Assembly: GCA_035412805.1 (NCBI GenBank)
Contig: DAONVO010000026.1
Location: 1 to 24,758, forward strand
Direction of reading: 5' to 3'
DNA from: DTU018 sp029550685
Lineage (GTDB): Bacteria > Bacillota > Syntrophomonadia > Syntrophomonadales > Syntrophomonadaceae
DNA length: 24,758 nucleotides
A program made the translations under genes and the position numbers. Under the pieces are notes generated by a model that had not been told where the DNA came from, did not search any database, and saw only the letters and a program-made list of their open reading frames with translations. Shown here piece after piece: positions 1 through 9,537 of this stretch (position 1 is the stretch's first letter; each line of letters starts with the position of its first letter).

Positions 1-107
1 ATTAGTGCTTAAGTAATAAAAAAAATATATAATTTAATTGTATAATTTATACATGGATATTATTTACAGTATGTCTTTATTATCTTAGTTTATTGGAGAT
101 GAATAAT

Positions 108-800
108 GTGAGCAACAATAACCCCTTATTCTTTAGACAATACACTTGTCCAATATGTAAAACTTCTTTTAAGTCTTACAGTATTCGTTCATCGGCAGTG
201 TATGTTGAAAGACGCGAAACAGACTTTCACGTGATATACCGCGGTCACAGCCCCTTGCACTACTCTATTATCGTTTGCCCTATCTGTGAATACGCTGCAT
301 CTAATTCAACCTTCAATAATGACCTTCCAGACAAACAGCAAGTACAGCTTGCTCGTGCCTTGAAAGCACTGAAGGCAGATAACCGCCCTGACTTTGGCGG
401 TGAACGTGATGCTAAGCTAGCTATGCAGTGTTTCCAACTAGCCGTTCGTACGGCCCAGCTTAAAAAAGTATCTCCTGGTGAATTGGCAGGGCTTTTACTG
501 GGTACAGCCTGGGTGGCCCGGGAAGCAAACCATTCGCAAGTCGAAACTGAATACCGTCGCGAGGCACTGAAGTATTATTTACAGGCTTATCATGACTCCT
601 ATCAGCTAGGCAACTTGAATGAACTGCAGGTAGCTTACCTGATCGGCGAGCTGTATCGGCGGGAAAAAGAGTACCAGCAGGCAATAAACTGGTTCAACCT
701 GGTCATAAGCCATAAAAACATAAAATCTAACCCGTCCATCGAAAAGATGGCCCGGGATCAATGGGCTCTTTGCCGCGAGGAAGCCCAGCAGACAATATAA
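108..800 (+). CDS. DUF2225 family protein (zinc-ribbon-like N-terminus, TPR-like C-terminus)
   Basis: Uncharacterised, probably cytoplasmic protein of about 230 residues, a usual size for DUF2225 proteins of Firmicutes. Two CPIC motifs (Cys14/Cys17 and Cys57/Cys60 counted from the GTG) could together bind one metal ion. The C-terminal half is helical, and a stretch around residues 170-205 (GELYRREKEYQQAINWF) has the look of a TPR helix pair. I chose GTG at 108 because GGAG at 95-98 lies nine bases upstream; ATG at 99 touches that GGAG and TTG at 93 precedes it. The gene converges on addA with a 24-bp gap and no clear terminator between them. A TATAAT hexamer at 41-46 in the AT-rich leader may be a -10 box, but I see no good -35. 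Molecular role unknown; the family call is by motif recognition only. Confidence 0.82.
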   Translation: MSNNNPLFFRQYTCPICKTSFKSYSIRSSAVYVERRETDFHVIYRGHSPLHYSIIVCPICEYAASNSTFNNDLPDKQQVQLARALKALKADNRPDFGGERDAKLAMQCFQLAVRTAQLKKVSPGELAGLLLGTAWVAREANHSQVETEYRREALKYYLQAYHDSYQLGNLNELQVAYLIGELYRREKEYQQAINWFNLVISHKNIKSNPSIEKMARDQWALCREEAQQTI

Positions 801-824
801 ACAGGTTGTATTTATCAAACATAT

Positions 825-3800
825 TTATTGCAGTTGTAAGAGTTCCCGATTGTCAAAAAAGTAAAGATACATTTCCCTAACCGGTTTCTTTTGAATTTGT
901 TCCAATGCACGCCGGTACCAGTAAAGTTGTTTACGGTAATGTTCTAGACGTTGCTCCAGGTTAAAATGAGTAAGACGGTCGGTTTTGTAATCAACCAAAA
1001 TTAAGCCGTCATTTTCTTCGAAGTAAAGGTCTATGACACCTTGCACTAATAGAGTCTCATAGCTGGTATTTTCCCCGTTCAGGACCTCATTAGCGGGGCA
1101 CAACAAGTTGAAGGGAGCCTCCCGGTACACATGGGAGGCCTTTTTAATGCGTTGTCCCAAAGCAGAATTTATAAATATCTGAATGGCCTCCAAATCCACG
1201 GTTTCTGCCTCCAAGGGAGAAATTATTTCCCGTTCCACCAGGGTTTCCACCAGGTTAACTATGGACCGAAGGGAACCATCCATATTTGACAAATCAAGGT
1301 GTTGCATGACTTTGTGCATTGCGGTACCACGCTGTAGGGCATTAAGTCGCTTGGCAGGTTGGATAAAATCGGGCTGTGAAATAATCTCAGGGATCTGTAT
1401 CGTCAGCCGCTTGCGATCAGGTCCATATTCCTCCCGAATCTGAGTTACAAATAGTTTGGAAGGCAGGGTTTCACTATCTTTAAATGGATAAATCCAATCC
1501 AGGATGGATATTACCAGATCTTCATCGTTTGATGCCGCCATCTCTGTTGCTGCACTCCATAGTTGTTCGACATGTATGGTTCTTTGTCTCTTGCGTATCA
1601 AATTCTTGCTCAAGTGGAAGCGGTTCAATACCTCCACCTGCCATAGACAGCTATCCTGAAGTATGGGTTCTTCCCAGTCAGTGGTCAGGAGCTCTCTTAA
1701 TGGGACACCTTCGGGATGGCGAATTATTACTGGTCCAATCCAGTCCAGAAAACACCTGGCTTGAGCAAGTTGATGCGCAGATAGAGGTCTTGCCCAACGT
1801 TTTACTGCTCGGTCAATGTTTTTTACTGAACCTACCAGAATGAGTTTGTTCTTGGGACGCGTGCAAGCTACATACAGAATGCGCATCTCCTCCGATAAGT
1901 TTTCCCAGCGTATTTTTTGCTGGATAATATTCCGCGGAAGTGTATCCATAGTAGCTCTAAGTTCCAAGTTAACAAACCTCGGCCCTAGTCCCAAATCCTT
2001 ATGCATAAGCAGCGGATGGGTTAAATCTCGTAAATTAAACTGCCGCCCCATACCTGCCACTATGACTATAGGAAACTCCAAGCCTTTGCTCTTATGGATG
2101 CTCATTAACCGCACTACATTATCGTTCTCACCCAGAGTTTTAGCCATGTCCATGTCCCCACTGCTGGCTCGTACCTGGTCCAGGAACTGCAGGAACTGGA
2201 ACAAGCCCTTAAATGAAGTATTTTGAAATTGACGGGCTCGATCATGAAGTATGCGCAGGTTAGCCTGTCGCTGGGTTCCCCCTGGCATGGCTCCTACATA
2301 ATGATAAAATCCGGTTTCCAGCATAACTTTCCATATGAATGCATCCATAGGCAAAAATCGAGCTTCCTTTTTCCACTCATTAAGTTGCTCCAGCATTTTT
2401 TCCAGGCGGTTTCCTAATTGATTATCATGATGTCTTATATATTCTTCTACTGCTTCATAAAAGCTCCCCTCAGTTCGGCAAGACCGTATCTCAATCAAAT
2501 CTTCTACTGTAAAATTGAACACCGGGGAGCGCATAACTCCCACCAGGGGTATATCCTGGCGCTTATTGTCAATCAACCGCAGCAGGTCGAGAAAGATACC
2601 TATTTCCACTGTTTCAAAATAGCCGCTGTTAACATCGGCATAACAGGGGATATTTTCTGCCAGGAATACCTCTTGAAATACCCCCACCCACTTGCTGGTG
2701 GCTCGCATTAGAACCACGATATCCCGGTAATTGATCAAACGGAATTGATCCAGCTGGGGATCATAAACTTGCTGGCTGACTAATTCTTTGATGCGTTCCG
2801 CTATTAACCGGGCTTCGATTTCAATCTGATCCGCTTCTTCCAAGAGGTCCTCTGCATCATTAGGGTCAGCCTCAGCATCACGGTCTACTATCAAAACTTC
2901 CACCGCAGCTTGACTCAGGGGTCTTTCCTGGGTGGCATGAACCAGTTTAACTTCCTCATCATATTCTACCTCTCCCAGCTGCTCGGACATGATGTGACTG
3001 AAAATGCAATTTACCGCATCAACTATTGGCCGGCTGCACCGAAAATTTCGATCCAGATTGATGCGACGGTCAATACTGTCACTGTTGACTTTAAAATTAC
3101 GATATTTTTCTATAAACAAACCCGGGTCGGATGAACGGAAGCGATAAATGCTTTGTTTTACATCTCCCACCATAAACAGATTGTCCGGTCTCTTAATCTG
3201 ATTCAGTAAGGTTTCCTGAACCTGGTTACTGTCCTGATACTCATCCACAAAAATATATTCAAAACGTTCCCTATAATATTGAGCTGCCTCAGGATATCGC
3301 AATATGGATAAAGCACAGTGTTCCAGGTCATTAAAATCCAGCAAACTTTTCTCCATCTTGCGCTGATAGTACTGATCAGCAAACTTTTCTATCAGTTGAT
3401 ATAGAGCTAACATAACCGGGTGCAATTGGTTTATCTCCTGAAGGAGTTGCTCAGGATGCCGGGGAAGCAGTTCACTGCTAATCTGCTTGATTATATCCCG
3501 GGCCTCTTTACGCAGTTCCTTAACTTCCTCACAAAGGTCAGGGTCAGCATCTTTTTCTGCGGGCTTCAAGCGAGGAGCAGCTAAATTGGTTAAAACATCA
3601 TAGAAGTTGCTCAGGTCACTATTCATTAAAATCTCGTGGAGTTCTCCAATCTGCTGTAAATCAATCTCCAGGGCCTCTAAATATCTTTTAGATCCGTAGG
3701 GCAGGTTACTTTTAGCCCAAGCTGCTTCCACCAACTGCTCTGCAGCCTGTAACTGCTGCAGTATTAACCGGCGAGCTTCTGTAGCCCAATTACTCTTGGT

Positions 3801-4409
3801 GAACAGATCGTTGTTACCGGTAAACATTTGTATCTTATCCCACAGCCAATTCAATGGATCGGGCTGGCTTTGTATAAAATCGTATATTTGTAAAATAAGA
3901 TCTCGGAGTTGAGCATCATCGCGGCTGGAGGAAAACATCTCCACCAGTTCCAGAAAGCCAGGATCACTTTGTTCGTATTGTTCTTCCATTAACTCTTGAA
4001 GAACCTCCATTTTTATCAATCCGGCTTCGGTCTGGTCCGCAATACGATATCGGGGATCAATGTCAATCAGGTGAAAATAATTGCGCACTACCTCATTACA
4101 AAAGGAATGAATCGTGCTGATCTGGGCATGATTTATGAGCAGGAGTTGTTTGCGCAGGTGAGAGTCATATCCTCCCTGTTCAATTAATTCCATAAGAGCA
4201 GTACTTATACGTTCTCTCATTTCGGCTGCAGCAGCTTGGGTGAAGGTTACTACCAGCAACCGATCTATATCAACCTTTTGATCCACTATGATATGTATGA
4301 TACGTTGTACCAAGACCGCGGTTTTTCCCGATCCTGCCGAAGCAGACACCAACAAATTGCTGCCTTTAGCTTCAATAGCTTGCCGCTGCTGGGAGGTCCA
4401 TTGGGGCAT
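825..4409 (-). CDS. addA: ATP-dependent helicase/nuclease subunit A (AddA)
   Basis: Large subunit of the AddAB (RexAB) complex, a 3'-5' SF1 helicase plus nuclease that resects double-strand DNA ends for RecA-dependent repair. The 1194 residues are close to the usual 1200-1250. Walker A is SASAGSGKT (residues 22-30). Motif II DEYQD lies near residue 389, followed by DVKQSIYRFR, and motif VI (ILYVACTRPKNK) near 845-856. The C-terminal RecB-type nuclease is intact: GVIDLYF, then VDYKTD around residue 1140, then a Q-x3-Y helix (QLYWY). ATG 4409 has AGAGGTG a few bases upstream. Only one base separates the addB stop from this start, so translation is probably coupled. Both subunits keep DYK nuclease motifs, so this is the two-nuclease AddAB form rather than RecBCD. 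Confidence 0.97.
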   Translation of the reverse strand: MPQWTSQQRQAIEAKGSNLLVSASAGSGKTAVLVQRIIHIIVDQKVDIDRLLVVTFTQAAAAEMRERISTALMELIEQGGYDSHLRKQLLLINHAQISTIHSFCNEVVRNYFHLIDIDPRYRIADQTEAGLIKMEVLQELMEEQYEQSDPGFLELVEMFSSSRDDAQLRDLILQIYDFIQSQPDPLNWLWDKIQMFTGNNDLFTKSNWATEARRLILQQLQAAEQLVEAAWAKSNLPYGSKRYLEALEIDLQQIGELHEILMNSDLSNFYDVLTNLAAPRLKPAEKDADPDLCEEVKELRKEARDIIKQISSELLPRHPEQLLQEINQLHPVMLALYQLIEKFADQYYQRKMEKSLLDFNDLEHCALSILRYPEAAQYYRERFEYIFVDEYQDSNQVQETLLNQIKRPDNLFMVGDVKQSIYRFRSSDPGLFIEKYRNFKVNSDSIDRRINLDRNFRCSRPIVDAVNCIFSHIMSEQLGEVEYDEEVKLVHATQERPLSQAAVEVLIVDRDAEADPNDAEDLLEEADQIEIEARLIAERIKELVSQQVYDPQLDQFRLINYRDIVVLMRATSKWVGVFQEVFLAENIPCYADVNSGYFETVEIGIFLDLLRLIDNKRQDIPLVGVMRSPVFNFTVEDLIEIRSCRTEGSFYEAVEEYIRHHDNQLGNRLEKMLEQLNEWKKEARFLPMDAFIWKVMLETGFYHYVGAMPGGTQRQANLRILHDRARQFQNTSFKGLFQFLQFLDQVRASSGDMDMAKTLGENDNVVRLMSIHKSKGLEFPIVIVAGMGRQFNLRDLTHPLLMHKDLGLGPRFVNLELRATMDTLPRNIIQQKIRWENLSEEMRILYVACTRPKNKLILVGSVKNIDRAVKRWARPLSAHQLAQARCFLDWIGPVIIRHPEGVPLRELLTTDWEEPILQDSCLWQVEVLNRFHLSKNLIRKRQRTIHVEQLWSAATEMAASNDEDLVISILDWIYPFKDSETLPSKLFVTQIREEYGPDRKRLTIQIPEIISQPDFIQPAKRLNALQRGTAMHKVMQHLDLSNMDGSLRSIVNLVETLVEREIISPLEAETVDLEAIQIFINSALGQRIKKASHVYREAPFNLLCPANEVLNGENTSYETLLVQGVIDLYFEENDGLILVDYKTDRLTHFNLEQRLEHYRKQLYWYRRALEQIQKKPVREMYLYFFDNRELLQLQ

Positions 4410-4410
4410 C

Positions 4411-7400
4411 TTAATTCACCTCTTTCCGGATCAGTCCCATAACTTGAGCTGGACTGTAATCTGGAATATAGCGATATTGATTTCCCTCAAAGAGAGGGTC
4501 AAACTGGCATATGGAGTGATATGGGCAGTAAGTACAGGCACTGTCCTTATCGCGCCGGTACGGTTCGATGGCAGCATTTCCCCGGATTATTTCCTGGGCC
4601 AGGTGGGCTACTGTATGGTCAACATGTTGCAGCAGTAAGGGCCATTCATCTTCTGCCACCACTGTAGATGATTCCCGTACCGAACCATCAGCATTGATTG
4701 CTGCCGGTACTACTTGGGAATTTCCTTTTATCTCACAGTCCATACTCTGGATTACCCGGGCATCTTTGAGTACCAGACCCTTCATGCGAAATTGCTTGCG
4801 GAGTTCTTGTTCCACTTTTTCAGCAACCATCTGGTCAGTTCTCACTAATGGGTCCTGGATATGGAAATAAAAAACCCCAGCCGGTTTGGTATTCTTTAGA
4901 CCCCAATAGCCAGCCTGCTGTAAAACAGCTTGAAGATATACCATCAGCTGCAAAGATAATCCATGATATACTTCGTCCAGGCGCAAATTCTGACGGCCAG
5001 TCTTATAGTCTATGATCTTTACATAGCTGTTCTGACCATCATCCAGGATATCGATACGGTCTACACGTCCTTCCAGCAATACAGTACTTCCATCTGCCAA
5101 TTCTACTGTAATAGGAGGAAAATGACCTCCAGAACCAAAGCGCACCTCGAAAGCAGCAGGTTGGAAATCACCTTTTTGCACATGATCTACCACTGCCTTA
5201 ACCGTATTCCTTCCCATACGTTTCAGCCGTTCGGTGGCATAGCGATAACGATGGCTGCTAACGAATACGCCTTCGCCATATTCGGTTACCAAAGTGTCCA
5301 TTATGGAATTTACGAGGTTGTCACACTGGTTGGCATCTAAATTGTTCCAATCCAGCCCTTGACTGGCTACTTCCTGAGCAAAAGAATACAGACATTGATG
5401 CATCAGTTCTCCTATGTCAGGTATGGCTATCGTGTACTCCCGGCGTTCCCGGGGACGAAGTCCATATCGTACCAGGTGGGCAAAGGGACAGGCAGCAAAC
5501 TGTTCCAATCTTGATACACTGCTTCTGAAGGGACGCGTATAAATCGTCTGTACACCCTGACTGGTTAAATTAGGCACCGAATTGCTATGAAACAGAGCCC
5601 GGCGAATCCGGTCCATCACCGGCTGCCAGTCTGGTTGAGACTGATACCAATAAAGTGTTTGCCACCAGAAATCCTCTATTGGCTGGCCATCCAAGTACTG
5701 GCGGATGTGGTATATTAAGTGATTAAGAGTGCTCATAGGAGGGCCAATCATGCTCAACTGTTGCTCCCGATCCTGGATAACATCGCTTTGCACACGTAAC
5801 TCAGGGAACAATCTAGTTAGGCGATCAACTAATACTGATGGTCTTAATGATTTGCCTTCCCCATCAGCCAGGGCATAGGATATCCATAGTTCTTGAGAAG
5901 GCTTGCCAAGGATGCTGTAGATCAACAAACGTTCTTCTTCCAGTCTTCGCTTCCTTCCACCGGGCAGTTCTAAACCGCTATCAAACAACTGGTTTCGCTC
6001 TTCTTCCAGAATTAGTCCATCTTCTGCTAATGAACTGGGAATCAGACCGTCATTCATTCCCAGTATCACCAGGGCTTTAACACCACGACTTTTTAAATGA
6101 TCAATACTGCCTATTAAAACCTGATCGATTGTAGTAGGAATCAGCCCTAATTGGTAGGAAGCAAATCCTGCTTCCAGGATGCGACGATAATCCGCTACCG
6201 TAGCAGGCTGATCTCCCATGATATCAACTGTCTGGTCAAATATTCGCATGATAATATTCCAGATCTGAGTGTGTTCGTATACCTGTTCATATTTGCCCTG
6301 CTCTCTTAACTCCTTGATCCAGCTTTCCAAGCGGGCAAATATGTCCTGTTTTTCAAGGTAGTTATATAAACAAGCGGTATATTCTCCTATCGTGGAAGCC
6401 CGGCGTATGCTCTGTTCCACCTCCATTAACGGGTTTATGAACTTGGTGCGATACTGATTTAATTCTTCCAGAGGCTGGTCATTTCCAAGATAGAACTCCT
6501 GTTTCCACTGTTCACCTTTAATTCCATAAGTTATGGCATAGTTCTCCAGTAGTTCTACTTCATCAACCTGTACATCCGTTAATCCGGTTTTAAGATGCCG
6601 GAATACATCCATAGGACGGAAATTTTTCAAGATTATATCCAGCAAAGCCAGGATATACTCAACCAAGGGATGAGTCATAATATTACGTTTGATATCAGCA
6701 AAGAAAGGAATGCCGTATTCTTGAAAAGTGCGGCTGATCAAATGGCCATACCGGTCCATATCGGAACATACCACCATAATATCCCGCCAGCGCAAGTTTT
6801 TCTCCCTGGCAAAGCGAATAATCTCTGCAGCAGCTTGTTCCACTTCCTGATAAATAGTGGTAGCAGCAAAAATACGCAAACCAGATATTTCTTGGGAGTA
6901 CGTTCGATGGGGATATGCATAGATTTCCCGCTCCAGGTGGGTCAGCACCGCACTGCGACCATCCAGGTCACCGTAAAGGAATATATCTTCCTGGGGTAAG
7001 TTCAGATCCCGGGCTAATTTTTTAACCGCATCATAGGACCGGCGGGAGGGCTCAAAAATGTCCTTATCACGGCATTCCGGGCTTTGGTCTAGGGTATAAG
7101 CACAGGTTACCTGGGCACATATCTGCATCATTTTGTGTATTACACTAAGCTGCTGGGGAGTGAAAGTAGTAAACCCATCCAGCCATATCAGACTATTGTT
7201 TAAAAAATTAGATGCATGAATTCTATCTAACACCAGATTAAAGCGGTCATCTATGTCCAAATAGCGAGTACCCAAATAATTATTAAAATGCCTGTAAATC
7301 AAAGCTATATCATGGAGCTTGTCTCTGAGGGTTCCGGCCTGACTCTCTGTAGCCAAATTGAGCATTTCTGGAGTTATATTATAGTGTTTTAGTTCTGACA

Positions 7401-7776
7401 GGAAGGTACCTATATAACGGACAAAGCCATCCTGACGGCCAACCTTTTGATAAACCGTCAATTGAGGGGTTAATTCATCGATAATCTTGCGCAACACCAT
7501 ATGGCGGCCCTGGTCGTCAATCATTATGCGGGTTTTTCCGCCTGCTTCCTCGAGTATGCGCTCCGCCAACCGGTCAAAACTCAATACTTCTACCTGCATG
7601 ATACCCGGAAGTTGTAGATATTGGATCAGATCCCTCTCCGATTGGAGCGTGAATTGTTCGGGAACTAATAATATTAATTTACGGCCATCTCCCTGATCTA
7701 AATGGGCTTTAATCTGCTGGAAGATTAAGCGGCTTTTCCCGCTGCCAGCCCGGCCGGTAATATGTACTACTTTCAT
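4411..7776 (-). CDS. addB: ATP-dependent helicase/deoxyribonuclease subunit B (AddB)
   Basis: Second subunit of AddAB, with an inactivated-helicase-like body and an iron-sulfur nuclease. Met at 7776 is the likely start: AAGGAGG at 7784-7790 sits seven bases upstream, while in-frame codons further out (to 7836) have no ribosome binding site. That gives 1121 residues, near the family norm. Walker A GRAGSGKS is at residues 8-15. The nuclease motif IIDYKTG has Asp923 and Lys925. Four cysteines expected to hold the [4Fe-4S] cluster are present, Cys763 then Cys1081, Cys1084 and Cys1090, with the same 3 and 6 residue C-terminal steps as B. subtilis AddB. First gene of the addBA operon, with an extended -10 promoter just upstream. 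Confidence 0.96.
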   Translation of the reverse strand: MKVVHITGRAGSGKSRLIFQQIKAHLDQGDGRKLILLVPEQFTLQSERDLIQYLQLPGIMQVEVLSFDRLAERILEEAGGKTRIMIDDQGRHMVLRKIIDELTPQLTVYQKVGRQDGFVRYIGTFLSELKHYNITPEMLNLATESQAGTLRDKLHDIALIYRHFNNYLGTRYLDIDDRFNLVLDRIHASNFLNNSLIWLDGFTTFTPQQLSVIHKMMQICAQVTCAYTLDQSPECRDKDIFEPSRRSYDAVKKLARDLNLPQEDIFLYGDLDGRSAVLTHLEREIYAYPHRTYSQEISGLRIFAATTIYQEVEQAAAEIIRFAREKNLRWRDIMVVCSDMDRYGHLISRTFQEYGIPFFADIKRNIMTHPLVEYILALLDIILKNFRPMDVFRHLKTGLTDVQVDEVELLENYAITYGIKGEQWKQEFYLGNDQPLEELNQYRTKFINPLMEVEQSIRRASTIGEYTACLYNYLEKQDIFARLESWIKELREQGKYEQVYEHTQIWNIIMRIFDQTVDIMGDQPATVADYRRILEAGFASYQLGLIPTTIDQVLIGSIDHLKSRGVKALVILGMNDGLIPSSLAEDGLILEEERNQLFDSGLELPGGRKRRLEEERLLIYSILGKPSQELWISYALADGEGKSLRPSVLVDRLTRLFPELRVQSDVIQDREQQLSMIGPPMSTLNHLIYHIRQYLDGQPIEDFWWQTLYWYQSQPDWQPVMDRIRRALFHSNSVPNLTSQGVQTIYTRPFRSSVSRLEQFAACPFAHLVRYGLRPRERREYTIAIPDIGELMHQCLYSFAQEVASQGLDWNNLDANQCDNLVNSIMDTLVTEYGEGVFVSSHRYRYATERLKRMGRNTVKAVVDHVQKGDFQPAAFEVRFGSGGHFPPITVELADGSTVLLEGRVDRIDILDDGQNSYVKIIDYKTGRQNLRLDEVYHGLSLQLMVYLQAVLQQAGYWGLKNTKPAGVFYFHIQDPLVRTDQMVAEKVEQELRKQFRMKGLVLKDARVIQSMDCEIKGNSQVVPAAINADGSVRESSTVVAEDEWPLLLQHVDHTVAHLAQEIIRGNAAIEPYRRDKDSACTYCPYHSICQFDPLFEGNQYRYIPDYSPAQVMGLIRKEVN

Positions 7777-7812
7777 CCCACAACCTCCTTGGGAACCCAT
7801 AGGTATTAATTC

Positions 7813-7821
7813 ATTATAACA
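7813..7821 (-). promoter_or_regulatory. Extended -10 promoter of addBA
   Basis: On the minus strand the bases read TGTTATAAT, an exact TGnTATAAT extended -10 element. No good -35 hexamer lies 16-18 bases upstream, as is usual for extended -10 promoters. The predicted transcript start near 7806 leaves a short leader before the AAGGAGG of addB. Confidence 0.55.
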
Positions 7822-7870
7822 GGATTTAGTATCCAATTTATCTCTTGAAATACAAGTTGGCGATATCCTT

Positions 7871-7908
7871 TTGTCACCGGCAATTTATGATTATAATTTA
7901 GGTATAAT
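7871..7908 (+). promoter_or_regulatory. Candidate sigma-A promoter of the small membrane protein gene
   Basis: TTGTCA at 7871-7876 is followed by TATAAT at 7892-7897 after a short 15-base spacer, and by a second TATAAT at 7903-7908. Either -10 would start transcription a few bases upstream of the GGAGG at 7913. Spacing is not ideal for either, so the exact -10 is unresolved. Confidence 0.35.
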
Positions 7909-7924
7909 GATGGGAGGTAAAGTA

Positions 7925-8161
7925 GTGAAAGCAGGATTGATTATTCTTGTAATAGGTCTAGGGTTAGTAGCTTATACCTATATCAATTATGTGCTGGCAG
8001 CCCGTAAATTAGATCACATAAAAAAAGAAGACCTGGTCAGTTATTACCTGGACCTGGCCAACTTTCTATATCCCCTTCCCTTCTGGAGCGGGATCATTGG
8101 TATCCTCACAATAATAGTTGCAGTTATAATGGTGCTGATTAATATCCCTACAGTTTTCTGA
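7925..8161 (+). CDS. Small two-helix membrane protein, unknown
   Basis: Protein of 78 residues with a hydrophobic N-terminal helix (about residues 3-20), a charged middle (ARKLDHIKKEDL) and a second hydrophobic helix at the C-terminus (about 53-75), so probably an integral membrane protein with a short loop. GTG 7925 is chosen because GGAGG at 7913-7917 lies seven bases upstream; earlier in-frame starts (7871, 7907, 7910) precede or overlap this site and the promoter-like bases. It diverges from addB. TTGTCA at 7871-7876 and TATAAT at 7892-7897 (15-base spacer), or a second TATAAT at 7903-7908, could drive it. I do not recognise the family. Confidence 0.72.
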   Translation: MKAGLIILVIGLGLVAYTYINYVLAARKLDHIKKEDLVSYYLDLANFLYPLPFWSGIIGILTIIVAVIMVLINIPTVF

Positions 8162-8170
8162 GGGCTTGCT

Positions 8171-8611
8171 TCAATCAACAAGCAGGATTCGTGCTCCTAT
8201 AGCCAATAAGGCGATTCCCAACAAATCTATCCATTGAAAATCAATTTTCTTTACACCAAAAATACCCATACAGTCTATCAAAACTGCTGTTGATACCTGA
8301 GCGACAATGATAGCCGTAGTAGCATTGCTCACACCAATTTGCGGTATGGAACGAGCCACTGCATAAATTATGATAACACTTAATACTCCTCCCAGATAAG
8401 CCCACCAAGGCACCTGACCCAGCTTGCCCAGGTTTGGAAAGCCCATTCCTGCTGCTACCAGGATTAACAAGGCCACCAAGGTGCCAATAAGGTGTACCAC
8501 CAGTGTCGATTCCCACAGCCCCAGGACTTTGCCAAGAGCCGCGTTAAAGGTTCCCTGCAGTGCCATAGCTGCGCCTGATAAGGCAGCAATTCCAATGTAC
8601 AACCAATTCAA
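8171..8611 (-). CDS. DMT superfamily transporter, YdcZ/DUF606 type
   Basis: Integral membrane protein of 146 residues with about five hydrophobic helices, the half-size form typical of the DUF606/YdcZ branch of the drug/metabolite transporter superfamily (family length about 140-150). Recognisable features are the N-terminal ALSGAAMALQGTFNAALGK segment, the central WWAYLGG and the IGVSNATTAIIVAQV segment. Such proteins presumably act as dimers; the substrate is unknown. Start is TTG 8611, with AAGGAGAG 6-8 bases upstream and an extended -10 promoter at 8664-8672. It follows the ZIP gene on the same strand with a 78-bp gap and converges on the small membrane protein gene nine bases away. Confidence 0.85.
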   Translation of the reverse strand: MNWLYIGIAALSGAAMALQGTFNAALGKVLGLWESTLVVHLIGTLVALLILVAAGMGFPNLGKLGQVPWWAYLGGVLSVIIIYAVARSIPQIGVSNATTAIIVAQVSTAVLIDCMGIFGVKKIDFQWIDLLGIALLAIGARILLVD

Positions 8612-8663
8612 TAGAAGCTCTCCTTAACACATTTTTCGCTTAGTTTAAGATAGACTCTTGCCT

Positions 8664-8672
8664 TTTATACCA
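8664..8672 (-). promoter_or_regulatory. Extended -10 promoter of the YdcZ-type gene
   Basis: Minus-strand bases TGGTATAAA fit the extended -10 form with one mismatch in the hexamer. The hexamer 17 bases upstream (TAGAAC) matches TTGACA at only three positions. A transcript from here would start near 8657, about 45 bases before the TTG start. Confidence 0.4.
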
Positions 8673-8689
8673 GTATTCTTTTTGCAGTT

Positions 8690-9397
8690 CTAAATAAAAG
8701 TAGCTATAAATATAATCAGCATCCCCAACCAAAACCCATACCAACGGGTAGTGCGATCCTGCAAACCTGCCTGGGGCCAAAGCTGAAAAAACACTAGATA
8801 GAGCATTATCCCCGACGCAAAGCCTAGCATTAGCGGTAACAGGAAAGGCAGGATATTGGCTATGGCCAACCCGACTATTGTGCCTGCCGGGGTAATAATA
8901 CCAATCACCAGTGTTTGTGCCAATATTCGCAAGCGGCGCATGCCTCCCATTATTAAAGGAGCAGCGATAGCCATTCCTTCGGGAATGTTATGAATGCCGA
9001 TTCCTAGAGCTATTACCATGCCAGTACGAGCCTTCATTTCATGTCCTAAAGCGATAGCCATCCCTTCAGGTAAATCATGCATACCAATTCCCAGCATAAT
9101 TAAATAGCCCAGCCCGATCAAAGTCTCACCCTTAGATATTCGGTTTAAGGCATACCTGTCAAATATATATAGAACCAATAAGCCGGCTGCTATTCCTTTA
9201 ATAGCTGATTCAAATCCGGCATATGCCAGAGCAGAAGGGATCATATCGAAGATAACCACGGCTATCATTACCCCGGAAGCTAATCCCAGGAAAATTGCCA
9301 AACTGGCATTACTCCATCGACGTTTGATAAACATTAGAACAGCTCCCAAGGACGTGCAAGCACCTGCCATAATGCTCCAAAATAGCAGTTGATTCAA
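8690..9397 (-). CDS. ZIP family divalent metal transporter
   Basis: Membrane transporter of the ZIP (ZRT/IRT-like) family, which moves Zn2+ or related divalent metals into the cytoplasm. Two signature metal-binding helices are present, HDLPEGMAIALG and HNIPEGMAIAAP, each with the H-x2-PEG core. The N-terminal helix pair is joined by a short basic loop (IKRRWSN), and the protein has about eight hydrophobic segments, matching the fold. I place the start at TTG 9397, preceded by GGGGGAGG with five bases between; the frame stays open to an ATG at 9493, which would add 32 mostly polar residues and has no ribosome binding site. ATGs at 9412 and 9427 are other possibilities. Metal specificity cannot be read from the sequence. 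Confidence 0.9.
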   Translation of the reverse strand: MNQLLFWSIMAGACTSLGAVLMFIKRRWSNASLAIFLGLASGVMIAVVIFDMIPSALAYAGFESAIKGIAAGLLVLYIFDRYALNRISKGETLIGLGYLIMLGIGMHDLPEGMAIALGHEMKARTGMVIALGIGIHNIPEGMAIAAPLIMGGMRRLRILAQTLVIGIITPAGTIVGLAIANILPFLLPLMLGFASGIMLYLVFFQLWPQAGLQDRTTRWYGFWLGMLIIFIATFI

Positions 9398-9537
9398 ACA
9401 AGCCTCCCCCATCCCGTTTTTATACATGTCTATGCCAGGTTTAACCGCTTCAATAGTTATCGACCAAGATTCTCCTATGGCGACAACTATCATCCGAATA
9501 TGACACTCGTATTATGGGGTGGGGCTGTTTTGTAGTC

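Noticed and set aside
1183..7696. Many plus-strand open frames within addA and addB.
   Set aside because: They lie opposite strongly conserved helicase/nuclease coding sequence, lack ribosome binding sites and show no recognisable protein features.
8162..8190. GCTTG...CAAGC hairpin at the junction of two convergent genes, as a terminator.
   Set aside because: Only five base pairs and no T-run on either strand.
9399..9493. N-terminal extension of the ZIP transporter to ATG 9493.
   Set aside because: No ribosome binding site at 9493, and the extra 32 residues are polar and precede the first helix; TTG 9397 has GGGGGAGG upstream.
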